A DNA stretch of 64,000 bases from Zygaena filipendulae (Eukaryota; Arthropoda; Insecta; Lepidoptera; Zygaenidae): contig OU015657.1 in the NCBI GenBank assembly GCA_907165275.2, positions 10,873,001-10,937,000 of the forward strand, in the 5' to 3' direction. The notes under the pieces were generated by a model. That model made no database searches. It was not told the DNA's origin and was given only the letters and a program-made list of their open reading frames with translations. Within the stretch, counting starts at the first letter, position 1, and every line of letters begins with the position of its first letter. Both the position numbers and the translations under genes were made by a program. Positions 12,301 to 23,400 of this stretch are shown here, piece after piece.

Positions 12301-14500
12301 CGATAGCTGGTTGGCAGAATTCCGTCCGTCAGCATCATAGCATCTATATAATTATAATATGTATTAAATACAGAAAGTTACCAAACTATCTGCCTATCTC
12401 CGGATCTTGGAGATCGTGTATTTTATGCATTTATTTCCTGTGTTTATTTCAGTATCGAGAATATGGAGAATACGATAAAACTGTACCTATTTGATTTTAA
12501 TGAAACTTCATTTTACTGTATTAAAATTGTTTTAACAACATTAAAAATGAGAGTTTCTTTGTATCATACCTATAAAACTACATATTATGAATGTTTGTAT
12601 GATTCCGTCGGTTAACAAGGGTTAACATTTTGTATATTGCTGGGGAAGGGAGGACAAGAAGGTGTTGTGGTGAGTGCTTATAAATCGGAATTCTGTACAA
12701 TTTTAATCTAACCTAAACTGGTGAACCGGGGTGGTCTCAATTTGTCCAACTGACGAGTGACATATCGGATGCCTACGTCATAGAAAAACACACCCTCCAA
12801 GTTTCCGGTCTCTACGATCAGCGGCTTAAGTTGTGCGTTGATTGTCAGTCAGTCATTCAGGACAAAGCATTTTATTATAAATAGATAATATCAATAAAAC
12901 ATCGTTCAGAGCCCGAGCAGTAAAAGCTTGCGTCCTAACCGGAGAATCCTGAGATAATTGAAATGGTCCCGAATAATGAACCAACAATAATAGGAGAAAA
13001 CGAAGTCAAATCAAATCAAATATTTATTGCGGCCAAGTGTACATTGCAGATGTTACAGAGATTTTGAGCTTACAACTTAGTGACCCTTTTCGGGTTTAGC
13101 AATAGGTCGGAGATAATATTTTACGTATTTCTCATTAAGAATCCATTTCAAGCAAGTCATGCTTAGCTTATTACCTAACCCTCAAGAAGAATAGCCGAAC
13201 TCATACAAATTTTTTGGTTTAAAAGCACCCAGGCGACCCACCGCGATCTCCTTAAGCACTGTTAGTTTTAATTTCAATTCTTCAAAATTTCAACCCAAGG
13301 GATTTAAAAATTTACAGCTTTGAAATTGGTTTAATTTCGTACTTAGGTTTCTGTTTGTTTTAAATTATTTAATAGACAAAACGACGACAGCAGTAAGGTT
13401 CTACGGTACCCTACGGCACAGATAATATAATACTATACTACCTCCGGTAACGTATGCTGTTGTGTACCTACGTACACGATTTCGTTGAATCTCTATAATA
13501 TTTACTTAGGTACTTCAGCACTTTCTTACTCTGTGGTAATACCTACTGAGGTAGAAATTAACTCCTAAGACAGCTGTTGTTATCTATGTGAGGTTTCATA
13601 AATTTTTTAGTTGATTCAGTCAGACAGTAGACTTAGGTTCTGTAGATTCTATATAAAACTTATTGAACAAACAAAAAAGTTACGACAGCCCAAACTTACT
13701 AATTAAGTTGCGAATTCTCACCTTTCACTTTTATCCCTGAAACCTGATGGCAATTTAGAACTTTTCCAATTTTGAAAACAAGACAAGCGGGGTTTCGATG
13801 TCAATTTTGTAGTTGGCTCTCAAACTATTAGCTTTGGACATTTTGTAAATTACTTTTTTAAGCCGGCTGGCTGTTTGGGGTTCAAAAGGAAAACAGATGA
13901 AGCGAGGAAAATAATAATAGATATTTATAAAATTTTAGTTTATTTGTTTTTATAATAAATATGGCAAAATTCATCTGAATCGAATACCAGCAGGTGGTGG
14001 AAAAATGTTTTTTTTTTTAAACGGACAACTTGTGGTTCTAAAGTTGCACTTAAACAAAAACTTGTAAAAATTGTAAGTTATAATATAAATAATTTAAACA
14101 AAAATTGTGAACACACTACCTTATGATGTAGATGTAGATGTGGTGTCGCTGACCGAAATCGCGACAAACAATTTTAAAGGAACGGTATCCAAGTATTTTA
14201 TATACAAAACTTAAATTCTTTATTAATCGAGCTTAAAGGTACTTTTAACAGATAAAACAGATATTACTTAATTTATGTAAACAATAGCCTACATTAATAT
14301 AAGTTATAATTACGAATTAACGATATTTTTTACATAGATATTTAGTAGGTATTTACAATGATCAATTTATTAATTTTTAAGAAAGTTCCATCTTTTTAAA
14401 AATAGGATGTTTCCTTTAAAACTTAAAAATTGCATACAAATATTAGCCACCTCTCATAATACATCAGATACACAGTCCGGTCCTTAGAAAACTCGCAAAA
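9400..14500. other. Non-coding stretch, few features
   Basis: Apart from the Helitron-like copy at 10450, it holds scraps of dispersed repeats: CACCTAGTCGTCATTTAATG with TTAAGTGATG at about 10310-10380; a GAAGTCGGTTAAAAA end at about 11705-11755 (also at 22004, 46861 and 50220); CTACGATCAGCGGCTTAAGT with GTCAGTCAGTCATTCAGGAC at about 12765-12890; AATCAAATCAAATATTTATT at about 13005-13100. I see no gene. Confidence 0.6.
10450..10650 (-). mobile_element. Helitron-like (Lep1-type) element
   Basis: Complete body with GGAGTTCCCGCGGGAATTCC and TGATGATCAGTTGAGCCG; the TC end near 10650 is kept and the CTAG end is altered. Confidence 0.78.
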
Positions 14501-14510
14501 AGCAATGACA

Positions 14511-14797
14511 CGGCCTCACTCAGAGTCGTTTTAATGATCGCCTACTTAATTTGAAGTAAAGATTTTAAAAACAAAACTGCCGCACTCAGAGACTTTCATT
14601 AAATTAATGTTAACTGGAATTTCCCTAATTAAGTTAAATTTAGTTACAAATTAATTAGTCAGTTATTCACTAATTAAGTTAAATTTTGTTAAATGCCAAT
14701 TAACATTAATTTTATTAACATCTTTGATTGCGGCAGTTTTGTTATTGAACCTTTACTTAAATTTAAATAATCATTAAAACGACTCTGAGTGCGGCCG
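14511..14797. mobile_element. TTA-MITE family copy A (divergent)
   Basis: Ends CGGCCTCACTCAGAGTCG and its inverse CGACTCTGAGTGCGGCCG, inner blocks AAACTGCCGCACTCAGAGAC and GCGGCAGTTTTG. It is longer than copies B and C and has no TTA on the left. The decamer CTCGCAAAAA occurs just outside each end (14492 and 14803). Confidence 0.78.
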
Positions 14798-14799
14798 TA

Positions 14800-16020
14800 A
14801 GTCTCGCAAAAACTTGAAAATGGTTCGATCGATTTATTTACTTTATTTTTCGTGTGTTCGTAATTTTATTATTGTCAGGACAAGTTTTGTCCCTGCGAGA
14901 ATTCTGAAACTCACACGGGTGAAACCGCGGGCACATGCTATAGTTATTATTTTAGTTAGTATTTAATTTTTATACAAAATCCTATATCATTGAACCTATA
15001 TGAGAGGTAAAAGGAAGACAGATACAAATATTAAAAGTGCTAGGGTGTACTTATAGACTTTGTTGAATCAATCAAGTCATCAGTGTGTATTTTTTTTTCT
15101 TTAGATACTATCCTACTAAAGTTCCAATACATTCAGTTAATTATTGAAATAGTTCTCAATTTATAAATCAGACAATTATTATTTACAGAAATTACATATA
15201 ACTTATTACCATATATTTCTCGTAATAGTAACCTATCTCTTAAGTTTTAAGTTAAGCTCAAATTTTTTTAAAATATTTTTCGAAAAATTTACCGAAAGAA
15301 TGCCATAAAAATATACCTACTAGTAAATACAGGTTTATTATAAGTAGGTTATTGAAATACCTACTGATGTCACAAAATAAACGTAAAACATTTCTTTGGT
15401 CCGCGATTGATGATGAATGACGTAAGAAAAATAATTATAATTCTTCTACTCCATAAATGAAATCAATTAAAATTAATTATTGCAAATAACTTAAGTCTAT
15501 GTGAAAATACTCTATACGATACGGTCGGCGTAGTAAGTAGCTGAAACACTAGAGCCCAGGGTGAAGCTATACTTTCTTCGCCGACCGTAGCACCGTAACG
15601 TCATTATTTACTTTAATAATTTCAGTTGGTAATGAGTATTTCCATGTTTTAACGCTCTATTCCGCTCGGATCTATGGTTTCCCATCTGGCAAAGCATAAA
15701 ACATGGAACTCGCATTGCGTTACAAAATGACTCAACGTAAACAGTACCCAGATAAATCGAACAACATCGAACTCAAAACTGAAAGAAATAAGGCCGAGTT
15801 TCCGTTTTACGTTAGTCGTTGTACAGTGAATTTCGACCTGTTTTCTTTGAATTGGATTGTATTTCTTTTAAGTTTTCGAGTCATTACATCACAGGTAGAT
15901 TGTATCCAAATACTGCCATGATTCTCTTCAGCCACTGTTTCTATTCCTTATTAAAATATGTCGTTTAAGAACTAAAATTATAGCAAATCTATGAAGCTTA
16001 TTTCAAACGTAACGGTTAAG
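14800..16020. other. Non-coding sequence with one imperfect hairpin
   Basis: Around 15521-15588 ACGATACGGTCGGCG faces CGCCGACCGTAGCACCGT, an imperfect stem of about 15 bp over a 40-bp loop, possibly a worn MITE. The open frame at 15703-15921 (72 codons) resembles no known protein. Confidence 0.5.
14880..14945 (+). repeat. Helitron-like 3' fragment
   Basis: GAGAATTCTGAAACTCACAC then GGGTGAAACCGCGGGCACA, a 3' hairpin end without a clean CTAG. Confidence 0.6.
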
Positions 16021-16029
16021 AAGAACTGG

Positions 16030-16225
16030 CAAATGGTCGCTGCGCTGTCCAATGGGCTTACGCGTAGAGGTCCTGCGGGGTGGGGAGGACGCGCGGGGGC
16101 CTCGACTCACGTCAAATCCACGTGCGCTCGACCTGCGCTTCACTCGCACCGCACTCCCCGTGCGAGGCGGACGCGCTGCGCCGCTGTCAGGCCGCCGTCA
16201 TCATCGTGTTATTGTAAGTGCTGTG
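16030..16225 (+). other. CpG-rich patch with a strong splice-donor-like end
   Basis: About 190 bp rich in CG dinucleotides inside AT-rich sequence. On the plus strand an open frame from ATG at 16052 (MGLRVEVLRGG...) runs to ATT followed by GTAAGTGC at about 16211-16218, a strong donor. On the minus strand an acceptor-like CCCCACCCCGCAG also occurs. The encoded residues are Arg-rich and match nothing I know. It could be a first exon and promoter of an unrecognised transcript, or a GC-rich repeat. Confidence 0.35.
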
Positions 16226-17282
16226 CATCGACATGCGCATTGTGCCTATTAAAAATAAAACATTTAAAATATTTCTCCTGTACTCCTTTTTTTTCTTCGT
16301 TCGAAAATTTCATTTTGTAAGTGTCACTCCGGTCATTTACGGATATCAAAAAGAGATAATGATTATATGTATAATAATTTGAGCTGAATAAAAACAAGAT
16401 CGTGTTGTTAGAGACCATAACTTTTAAAGTTTTGATACATAACTTTGTAAAGCATATTAAAATACATACTTAAATTCGAAGCGTATGGATGGGTTAGCAA
16501 AGGTGATTTTGGATATAAATGAAAGGGTTCTAAGCTACTGTGTTGTTTGAAAGCCAGTTCAATATTGTTTGTCACACCGATTATGTACATGAATTACCGA
16601 AGTTCGCAATTCAGCTCCGTTACAATCTCCTACTTGTGTATTTTATTAGTATGCAGCAAATGGGGAGAGCCGGGTGGTTTTTTCATAAATTTTGTGGTTT
16701 TGGTTGCATCTTTGAATAAACCTACGGAAAATAACATATCATTCTGATATCATTTATCTCATAGTTAAATCGATACAAACTATACCAGGAACAAATCAAT
16801 GAAATTGTATAATAATAATTATTGAGTTTTTTTATCGTTCAAAACTTAGCTATATCTGGAAAATTAGTCAACTATGAAGATTAGGGAAAATATGCTACTA
16901 CAAAACAATCATAATCAATCAGTAAATACAGTTCTATTACAAAAAAAAACAGTCAAAATAAATTTGTAAATACAGTGATATCATAGCAAAAGAGTCATAA
17001 TCAATTAGTAATACAGTGATGTCACAACAAAACATTCATAATAATCAATCAGTAAATATACCTGTTGTTTGGTTTTAAAAATGGAGCGATTAATTCAAAT
17101 GATTTCTACGAATACATTATTAAATAATAACAACCTAAAATATAAGCTTATTTACAAAAAGCAAAATTGTGATGAATCGCTTATGAAAAACATGGCACGG
17201 TAACCGTTTTCGTTAGCATACTGCCGTGCCTGTCCAGTCGATGATGAAGTATTGTGAAAAGTACATACTTGCTTGCATACAT

Positions 17283-17478
17283 TTATCTAAAAACGGGCAA
17301 CGATGTTCGAAAATTAACAAAACTTGTGGTCAACCTACTCGTACCATTCTTCCGGCTCGGGGATAAAGATCTGAGCGATCTGTCCAGCCGTTCTGGTCCG
17401 AATTGTCTCTGTCTGCTGAACCCTCCGCCGCCCAGAACGCCACAGCACCAAAAGAATTGTTTGAAACCACGTCTGAAT
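17283..17478 (-). CDS. TkR99D: Tachykinin receptor exon 8: cytoplasmic tail and stop
   Basis: Completes K344 and continues FRRGFKQFFWCC (helix 8 and a probable palmitoylation Cys pair at 355-356), then a Gly, Ser and Arg rich tail to TAA at 17285-17283. The acceptor is TTCTTCAACAG, and phase 2 fits exon 7. The FRxGFK start matches the family. A possible internal donor, G then GTACGAGT, near 17350 could instead splice to another tail exon, so the last 22 or so residues are less sure. A fold-back MITE stops 36 bp upstream of the acceptor. I saw no clear poly(A) signal. Confidence 0.82.
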
Positions 17479-20400
17479 CTGTTGAAGAAAACATTACACT
17501 CAAGAGGCCAGTCTAAGGGCGGGCGCCCACGAGCAACTTTTGTCTTCGCAACTAATTTGTCTTTCACATCAAGTCTACGGGTTAGTATGAAAGTGCGTCA
17601 AAAGTCTCCTGACTGTCGCGTCGCTACATGTGCGCACTTTCATACTAACCCGTAGACTTGATGTGAAAGACAAATTAGTTGCGAAGACAAAAGTTGCTCG
17701 TGGGCGCCCGCCCTAAGACTATTTTCTATATACTCGTATATTCCTACTTATTCTTCTATAATAATGGCGTCTCTTACGGCCGCACTCAGAGTCGACTTTG
17801 ATGATTACTTAGTTAAGTATAGATTTTTAAAACAAAACTGCCGCAATCAGAGACGTTCAGTAAATTAATGTTAATTGGCATTTAATGAGATGTAACTTAA
17901 TTAGTTAAATTCTAATTAACATTAATTTATTAAACTTGTCTGATTGCGGCAGGTTTGTTTTAAAAATCTATACTTAACTAAGTAATCATTAAAATCGACT
18001 CTGAGTGCGGCGGTTAGTAATACAAATCTCTTCATCTACTTCTTCAATAATGGCGAAACGCCAATGGCAATGTTAGATTGTTCCCCAAGTTAAAACATAG
18101 CTCTCTTGAAAGCGAGTTTCTTGCTCAGGGTTCAAAATAGATGCTGAAAGGTAACTGAAATAACGAAGACTAACGTGACACTCGTGTTTTCGCTACGGCT
18201 TTTACCCTTCAGCAACCCTAGGTATATACGAACCTACTAATTGAGAGACCTTTCGACACGTCATGTGTAACAACTCTTATCTTATGATTGACGATATTAA
18301 GCACAAAAGTCTGACTAGAGATAGAAATATCTTTATTCGGGATCACGGAAATACTTAAAAATCAAAATCTTACATTAAAAAATTGCTGTGATGCCAAAAT
18401 GGACACCGGCTGTCGCATAAAAAGCGACATAAATATATCAAAATCATTTAAAAATAAAATCCAGTAGCGGGAAGAACTCTCTCTTCTTTTTTTTTAGTTT
18501 TACTGATGTTAATATTACCAATTAGTTTTTTCAAGTTGTAAAACCCAGACTCAAACTTCAACTTTATTTAAAATCGTGAGATCGTTATTGAAAGAAGTAT
18601 CAATCCTATAACCAGTATCATAAATATGCGAATTTGAGTTCGTTTATTATACTTTCACGCCACAACAACTCAACCGATTATAATGAAATTTTGCACACGT
18701 TGTCAATAGTATCTACAGGAAAAAGGAAATATTAGTATGCTTTTTATTCAGGAATTCTCACGGAAACTCCGAAATTATAAAGAAAATAGCCTAGTGCAGT
18801 AGATCTATTCAAAATTAGAAAAGAAGAAAAAGGATAACATGTAACTACATGAAATATTCGTAAACAGTCTGTGTAAAAAATAATACAAACTAATACATAA
18901 TAAAAATAATACTAACTCTACAAAAAAAGCTTATAAGAATCCTGGTTAATATAAAACAAACTGATAGTTGCAAACCCCACTTTAAAAAGCTAAAAATACT
19001 CACCTTACCAAGTCTATATATATACGAAATATGTAAATTTGTTCGAAATAATCCTAAGCTTTACCAAAAGCGCAGTGAAATTCCTGTAAAATATAATCTA
19101 CGACATAAAGACAGACTAATGCAACCCACTTCTACGCTACAATTATACTCAACGAGTCCCTATGTAATGACCATCAAGGTATATAACAAACTACCGCAAA
19201 TATTAAAAGATGAAAAAAATGATACAACTTTCCTGAAAAAATTAAAAGACTTGTTACTTACTAAGTCATACTATGACATAAAAGAATATTTTGGAGATAC
19301 TTTGAACCTTAAAATTGATAAATTATACTTATAAAAATAAACAAGCTACTCAAAATACCAACTACTTAATTTTAAAGTACTTATGTGATACATCTTGCTC
19401 TCTCCGAATTTGAAATGTTTTGTGCTGTGCCCTATAAACAGGGTCCATTAAGAACTGTGTACTAACTACCTCAACACCTTATGTTACTTAATGGATGTGC
19501 AATAAATAAATAAATAAATAAAATAATAACATTCAAACCATAATTTATTACGGTAATTTAATTAAATGATAAAAGTAATTATACGTAATTAACAGTCTTT
19601 GGTAAATCTTAAAATCTACACAGACCCAGTTTATAGCACCCAAGAGATACGACCCGAAACCGAAGCTCCCGCAAACATTTAACACTGGACAAGAGAACAC
19701 AAGCAACATGTAATTACTTTGCCGCGCGCCACAAGCGCTCACAGAAGTGTATCACTTCAAAGCTTTCCATTAAACGTGTCATTACCAACGAGGTAATGTT
19801 AGAGGATTACTTTTATATAATCATGATGACTCAATTTTAATATTTAGTCCGTCTTGTAGATTGATAAAAAAATATAATATTGGATACGTATTTTCCCATA
19901 AGGTTGAAATTCCATGTGTCGTCACACCTAGGTACACTTTATACTTAATCATGACGTCACGACCTCCTACCGTTTTATCTAAGTCGAAAAAGCAAAAATA
20001 CGTGTTTATAATTTTTTTATTAACTAACTGACGGACTAAATACAATTTTGATTTTTATACCTTATCATCATGCCCATTACCACAGCTAAACCCAGACACG
20101 CTTCGCTGTGGCTTTGTCTGATTCAAGTAATATTGGAATTAAACAAAAGAAATCTTTCCCTAATAAGTTCGAGACACAAAGTATATAAAAACACTCTTAG
20201 ATAAAAATGAACCGACCTGTACAAGATTTTAAGTCAATCCACTTCCGACTACTTTCGAGATTCGCTACCACAAAAATAAGGATGCTTATATTTTTATAAA
20301 TAAATATAAAAGTTTCTCTCTCAAGATATAGGAATAAACCGAGTTGTCTTTTGCATATGGTAGACATAGAGTGATCTATGTGAAGAACTTGCTAAGGATG

Positions 20401-23400
20401 ATATCATATCGAATGTCATTTGTCCACTTTATTGTGCTATCATTCAGTCGCCATTTGCAAGCATTCGGCGCTGTATCATGTGACGAATTCGCAGCAAAAT
20501 AATAAATGTGGAACAATTCAAAGTTGAACCGATATTTTGGTACAAGAACCATTGATTTACTACTAGACGAGAACCCAGAAAATGTACCAACCATGTTCGT
20601 ATTTTTCGCGGAAGCATACGATTTACGATTGTTGATTTTATTGTACCTATACTTAAAGTTGTTGGCAACTGTTTACTTTCGACAAGCGGCAACTTTCGTG
20701 ATTTAATTTTGGAAACTTTTTGGGTCGGGCTCAGAGTAATCGATATTTAGAAAATGTCACATCAACAAGTTTTTGGGGATTTTGTTTATTTATTTATTTT
20801 TATGTAATAAAGGGCAAGCGAGCAGGTGGGACACAAGTTTTAAATCATACAATCTTCCAACAGCAAAATTGTAGAATTTGTTTTTTATGATAGCTTTTTA
20901 ATTTGATGGATAAATTCTATCAAAATTAAGTGTAATTTGTGTCTTAGGCAAAATAAAATTAATACCGAAATTATAAACTGTAAATATGGGAAAAAACGTG
21001 TTGTTTTTAATCAAGTGTCTTTTTTAGACTTGTGTCGACTCTCACTTATTACATTGTCGATTATCATGTCAATAGGAAAATTAGAAACAAACATTGATGG
21101 GAACTTACTTGGAATTCATCCAGCAGTATATGATGGGATTGTACATTGAGTTGCTCATGGCCAGCCAGTAGATGCCCAGGTAGATTTCCTGTATGTGGGG
21201 GTAGTTGACGACGGAGGGGTAGTGTGACGTCACCACGAAGTACACGTGGAACGGCAGCCAGCACACCGCGAATATGACCACTACCACCATCATCATCTTC
21301 ACTACCTAATGGTGACGATCAATGAGAAAAAATATATTACCTAACTAGCTGTTCATCGCGGTTTCGTAATTTCGGAGTTCCCGCGGGTATTCCGGATTAA
21401 AATATGTGTGATTCTGATGTATAAGCTATATTATTGTAAAGTTTCATTAAAATCCATTCATTTGTTTTTGCGTGAAGGAGTAGACAACAAAGTAGAGTAA
21501 CAAACATCCATCCATACATATATACATACAAGGCGGGAGAGGCGCTACGGTTCCAAAGGAACTTATTTGCTGGCAATGAGAGTCGCATCTGGTGGTTTTT
21601 TATGTATGCGCTTGAAGATACCTATAGCTCCGAGAAAGATACAATCTATTGCACTAATCTATTGAAATTTCAAACCGTACAGATGCTAACTTAAAATTTT
21701 TTTATTTTACTCGATCCTGGCTAATAAAAAAAAAAAAGAAAAAAGAAAAAATTCAAATCAACAGCGCACCCTTCGTTTGCTCTTGACGTTGTCGAGCTGC
21801 CGCTGGGTGCACTCGCCGATGGACTGCGAGCCCCACAGCTCGAGGCCGACGCGCGCGTACGTGTACATCATCGATATGATCGGCAGGAAGTACGTGAGCA
21901 CCATGTACGCCACGTTGTAGCTGGGAAATACGTTAAGTATGTTAAACCAGAAACACAAGCCATGCAAAAGAGTTATTCTTTTGACTTGGAATTCTTCCTT
22001 TTTTAACCGACTTCCAAAAAGGAGGAGGTTCTATGTTCGATTGTATGTATGTTTTTTTTTAATGTATGTTCACCGATTACTCGAAGACGGTTGGACCGAT
22101 TTGGAAAATTCTTTTTTTTGTTTGAAAGAACCCTTTCAAACATAAAAAGAATTTTCCAAATCGGTAAATAAAAAGCTAAAAATAACAAAATACCGATTTA
22201 ATCCAAAAGACAAAAACACACGCAATACATATTATTATTGGTTTGTGCTACTACTGATCTGTATGAAGTAGGTGACAAGCCAAATATGGAGGGGGTAGAT
22301 GGGCTAAGTCGACTCCCGCCACCAGCTCTTCGTAAGCAGAACCACCCAAGTGGGCAGACACCAGCGGGCTTGTCACCGAATTCAAACCGATCAATGGTAG
22401 CACAAACCAATAACAATATTACGTGTGTTTTTGTCTTTTGGATTAAATCGGTATTTTGTTATTTTTAGCTTATTATTTTTAGCATTTTAGTTTTGTGTTT
22501 TTGGTCGGTTTGAATTTTTTTGTTAAAATTTTTATTCAAGTGTTTTCAATTCGTACACAAAGTAAAAACAAAGAATCCGTTTTAAACTTACGCAGAGAAT
22601 TATAAAAAACTTTTCACATTTCAACGCAGGGGAATTCTTTTATAATAAAAATAGGGCAATTAAAAATAACGAATGATACTAAATAACATCATTTTAGATT
22701 AGTTTTAAAACTTGTCTCTTTATGAACAATGAGCAAGTTCAGAAACAAAATTTTATTTCCAAAAGTTTTAAAGCTGCCACAGATGCGTTGAACTGTTGGC
22801 GTTAAGCGGATCGAGTAAATTTTCAATATTTGTTAAGGTGCGTACAGACTACAGACTATGTAACATGTTATACAACATTGCAACATAAAACAAGACTGTA
22901 CATATTAGAATAACAATGCAATATAACAATGTTATATGTATAATTAACCATTGTCGTTTCTTGTTCTTCAGTGCTATGCTATCTATAATTTCGTCGCTGA
23001 GAGGACATTTCACTAGCTGCGGCAGCGACTGTTATACTTTTAAATAACAAAGGAAAAACATAACAAAACTATCGTGACTAAGTTATATAACATTCATTGT
23101 CCATAATATTATCTGAAACATGTTACATAACATGTTATATAGCATGTTTTGTTACGTAGTCTGTACGCACCGTTAGAATATAGTACCTATGGATAGGTAT
23201 TTATATGGTTTTGATAAAATTTTAACCGCTCCTGGGTAGATATATAATATTGAAATACGACTTTCGGAGGAAGTTCACAGAAGAATGTTGAAACCTACAA
23301 GAAAAAGAAAATTAATATTAAGGGCAATGGAAGAATAAAGGCCCAGAAATTACTTCCAGGGGACTACTTTTACACACAGAAAACATAAAACCATAGTACG

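Larger units (their letters stand above)
17479..21108 (-). other. Tachykinin receptor intron 7 (3.6 kb)
   Basis: Holds a fold-back MITE (17517-17713), a TTA-flanked MITE (17777-18013), a piece of the GGCGAAACGCC repeat family (18042-18230), a Helitron-like remnant in plus orientation (about 18640-18790), the 3' end of a LINE (18905-19530) and a worn copy of the GTCCGTC MITE family (about 19848-20085). I see no further exon. Confidence 0.7.

Noticed and set aside
17254..17655. 133-codon plus-strand frame
   Set aside because: It overlaps receptor exon 8 in antisense and the palindromic MITE; the composition reflects those.
22198..22468. Overlapping frames on both strands with similar residues
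   Set aside because: Produced by the inverted arms of a fold-back MITE.
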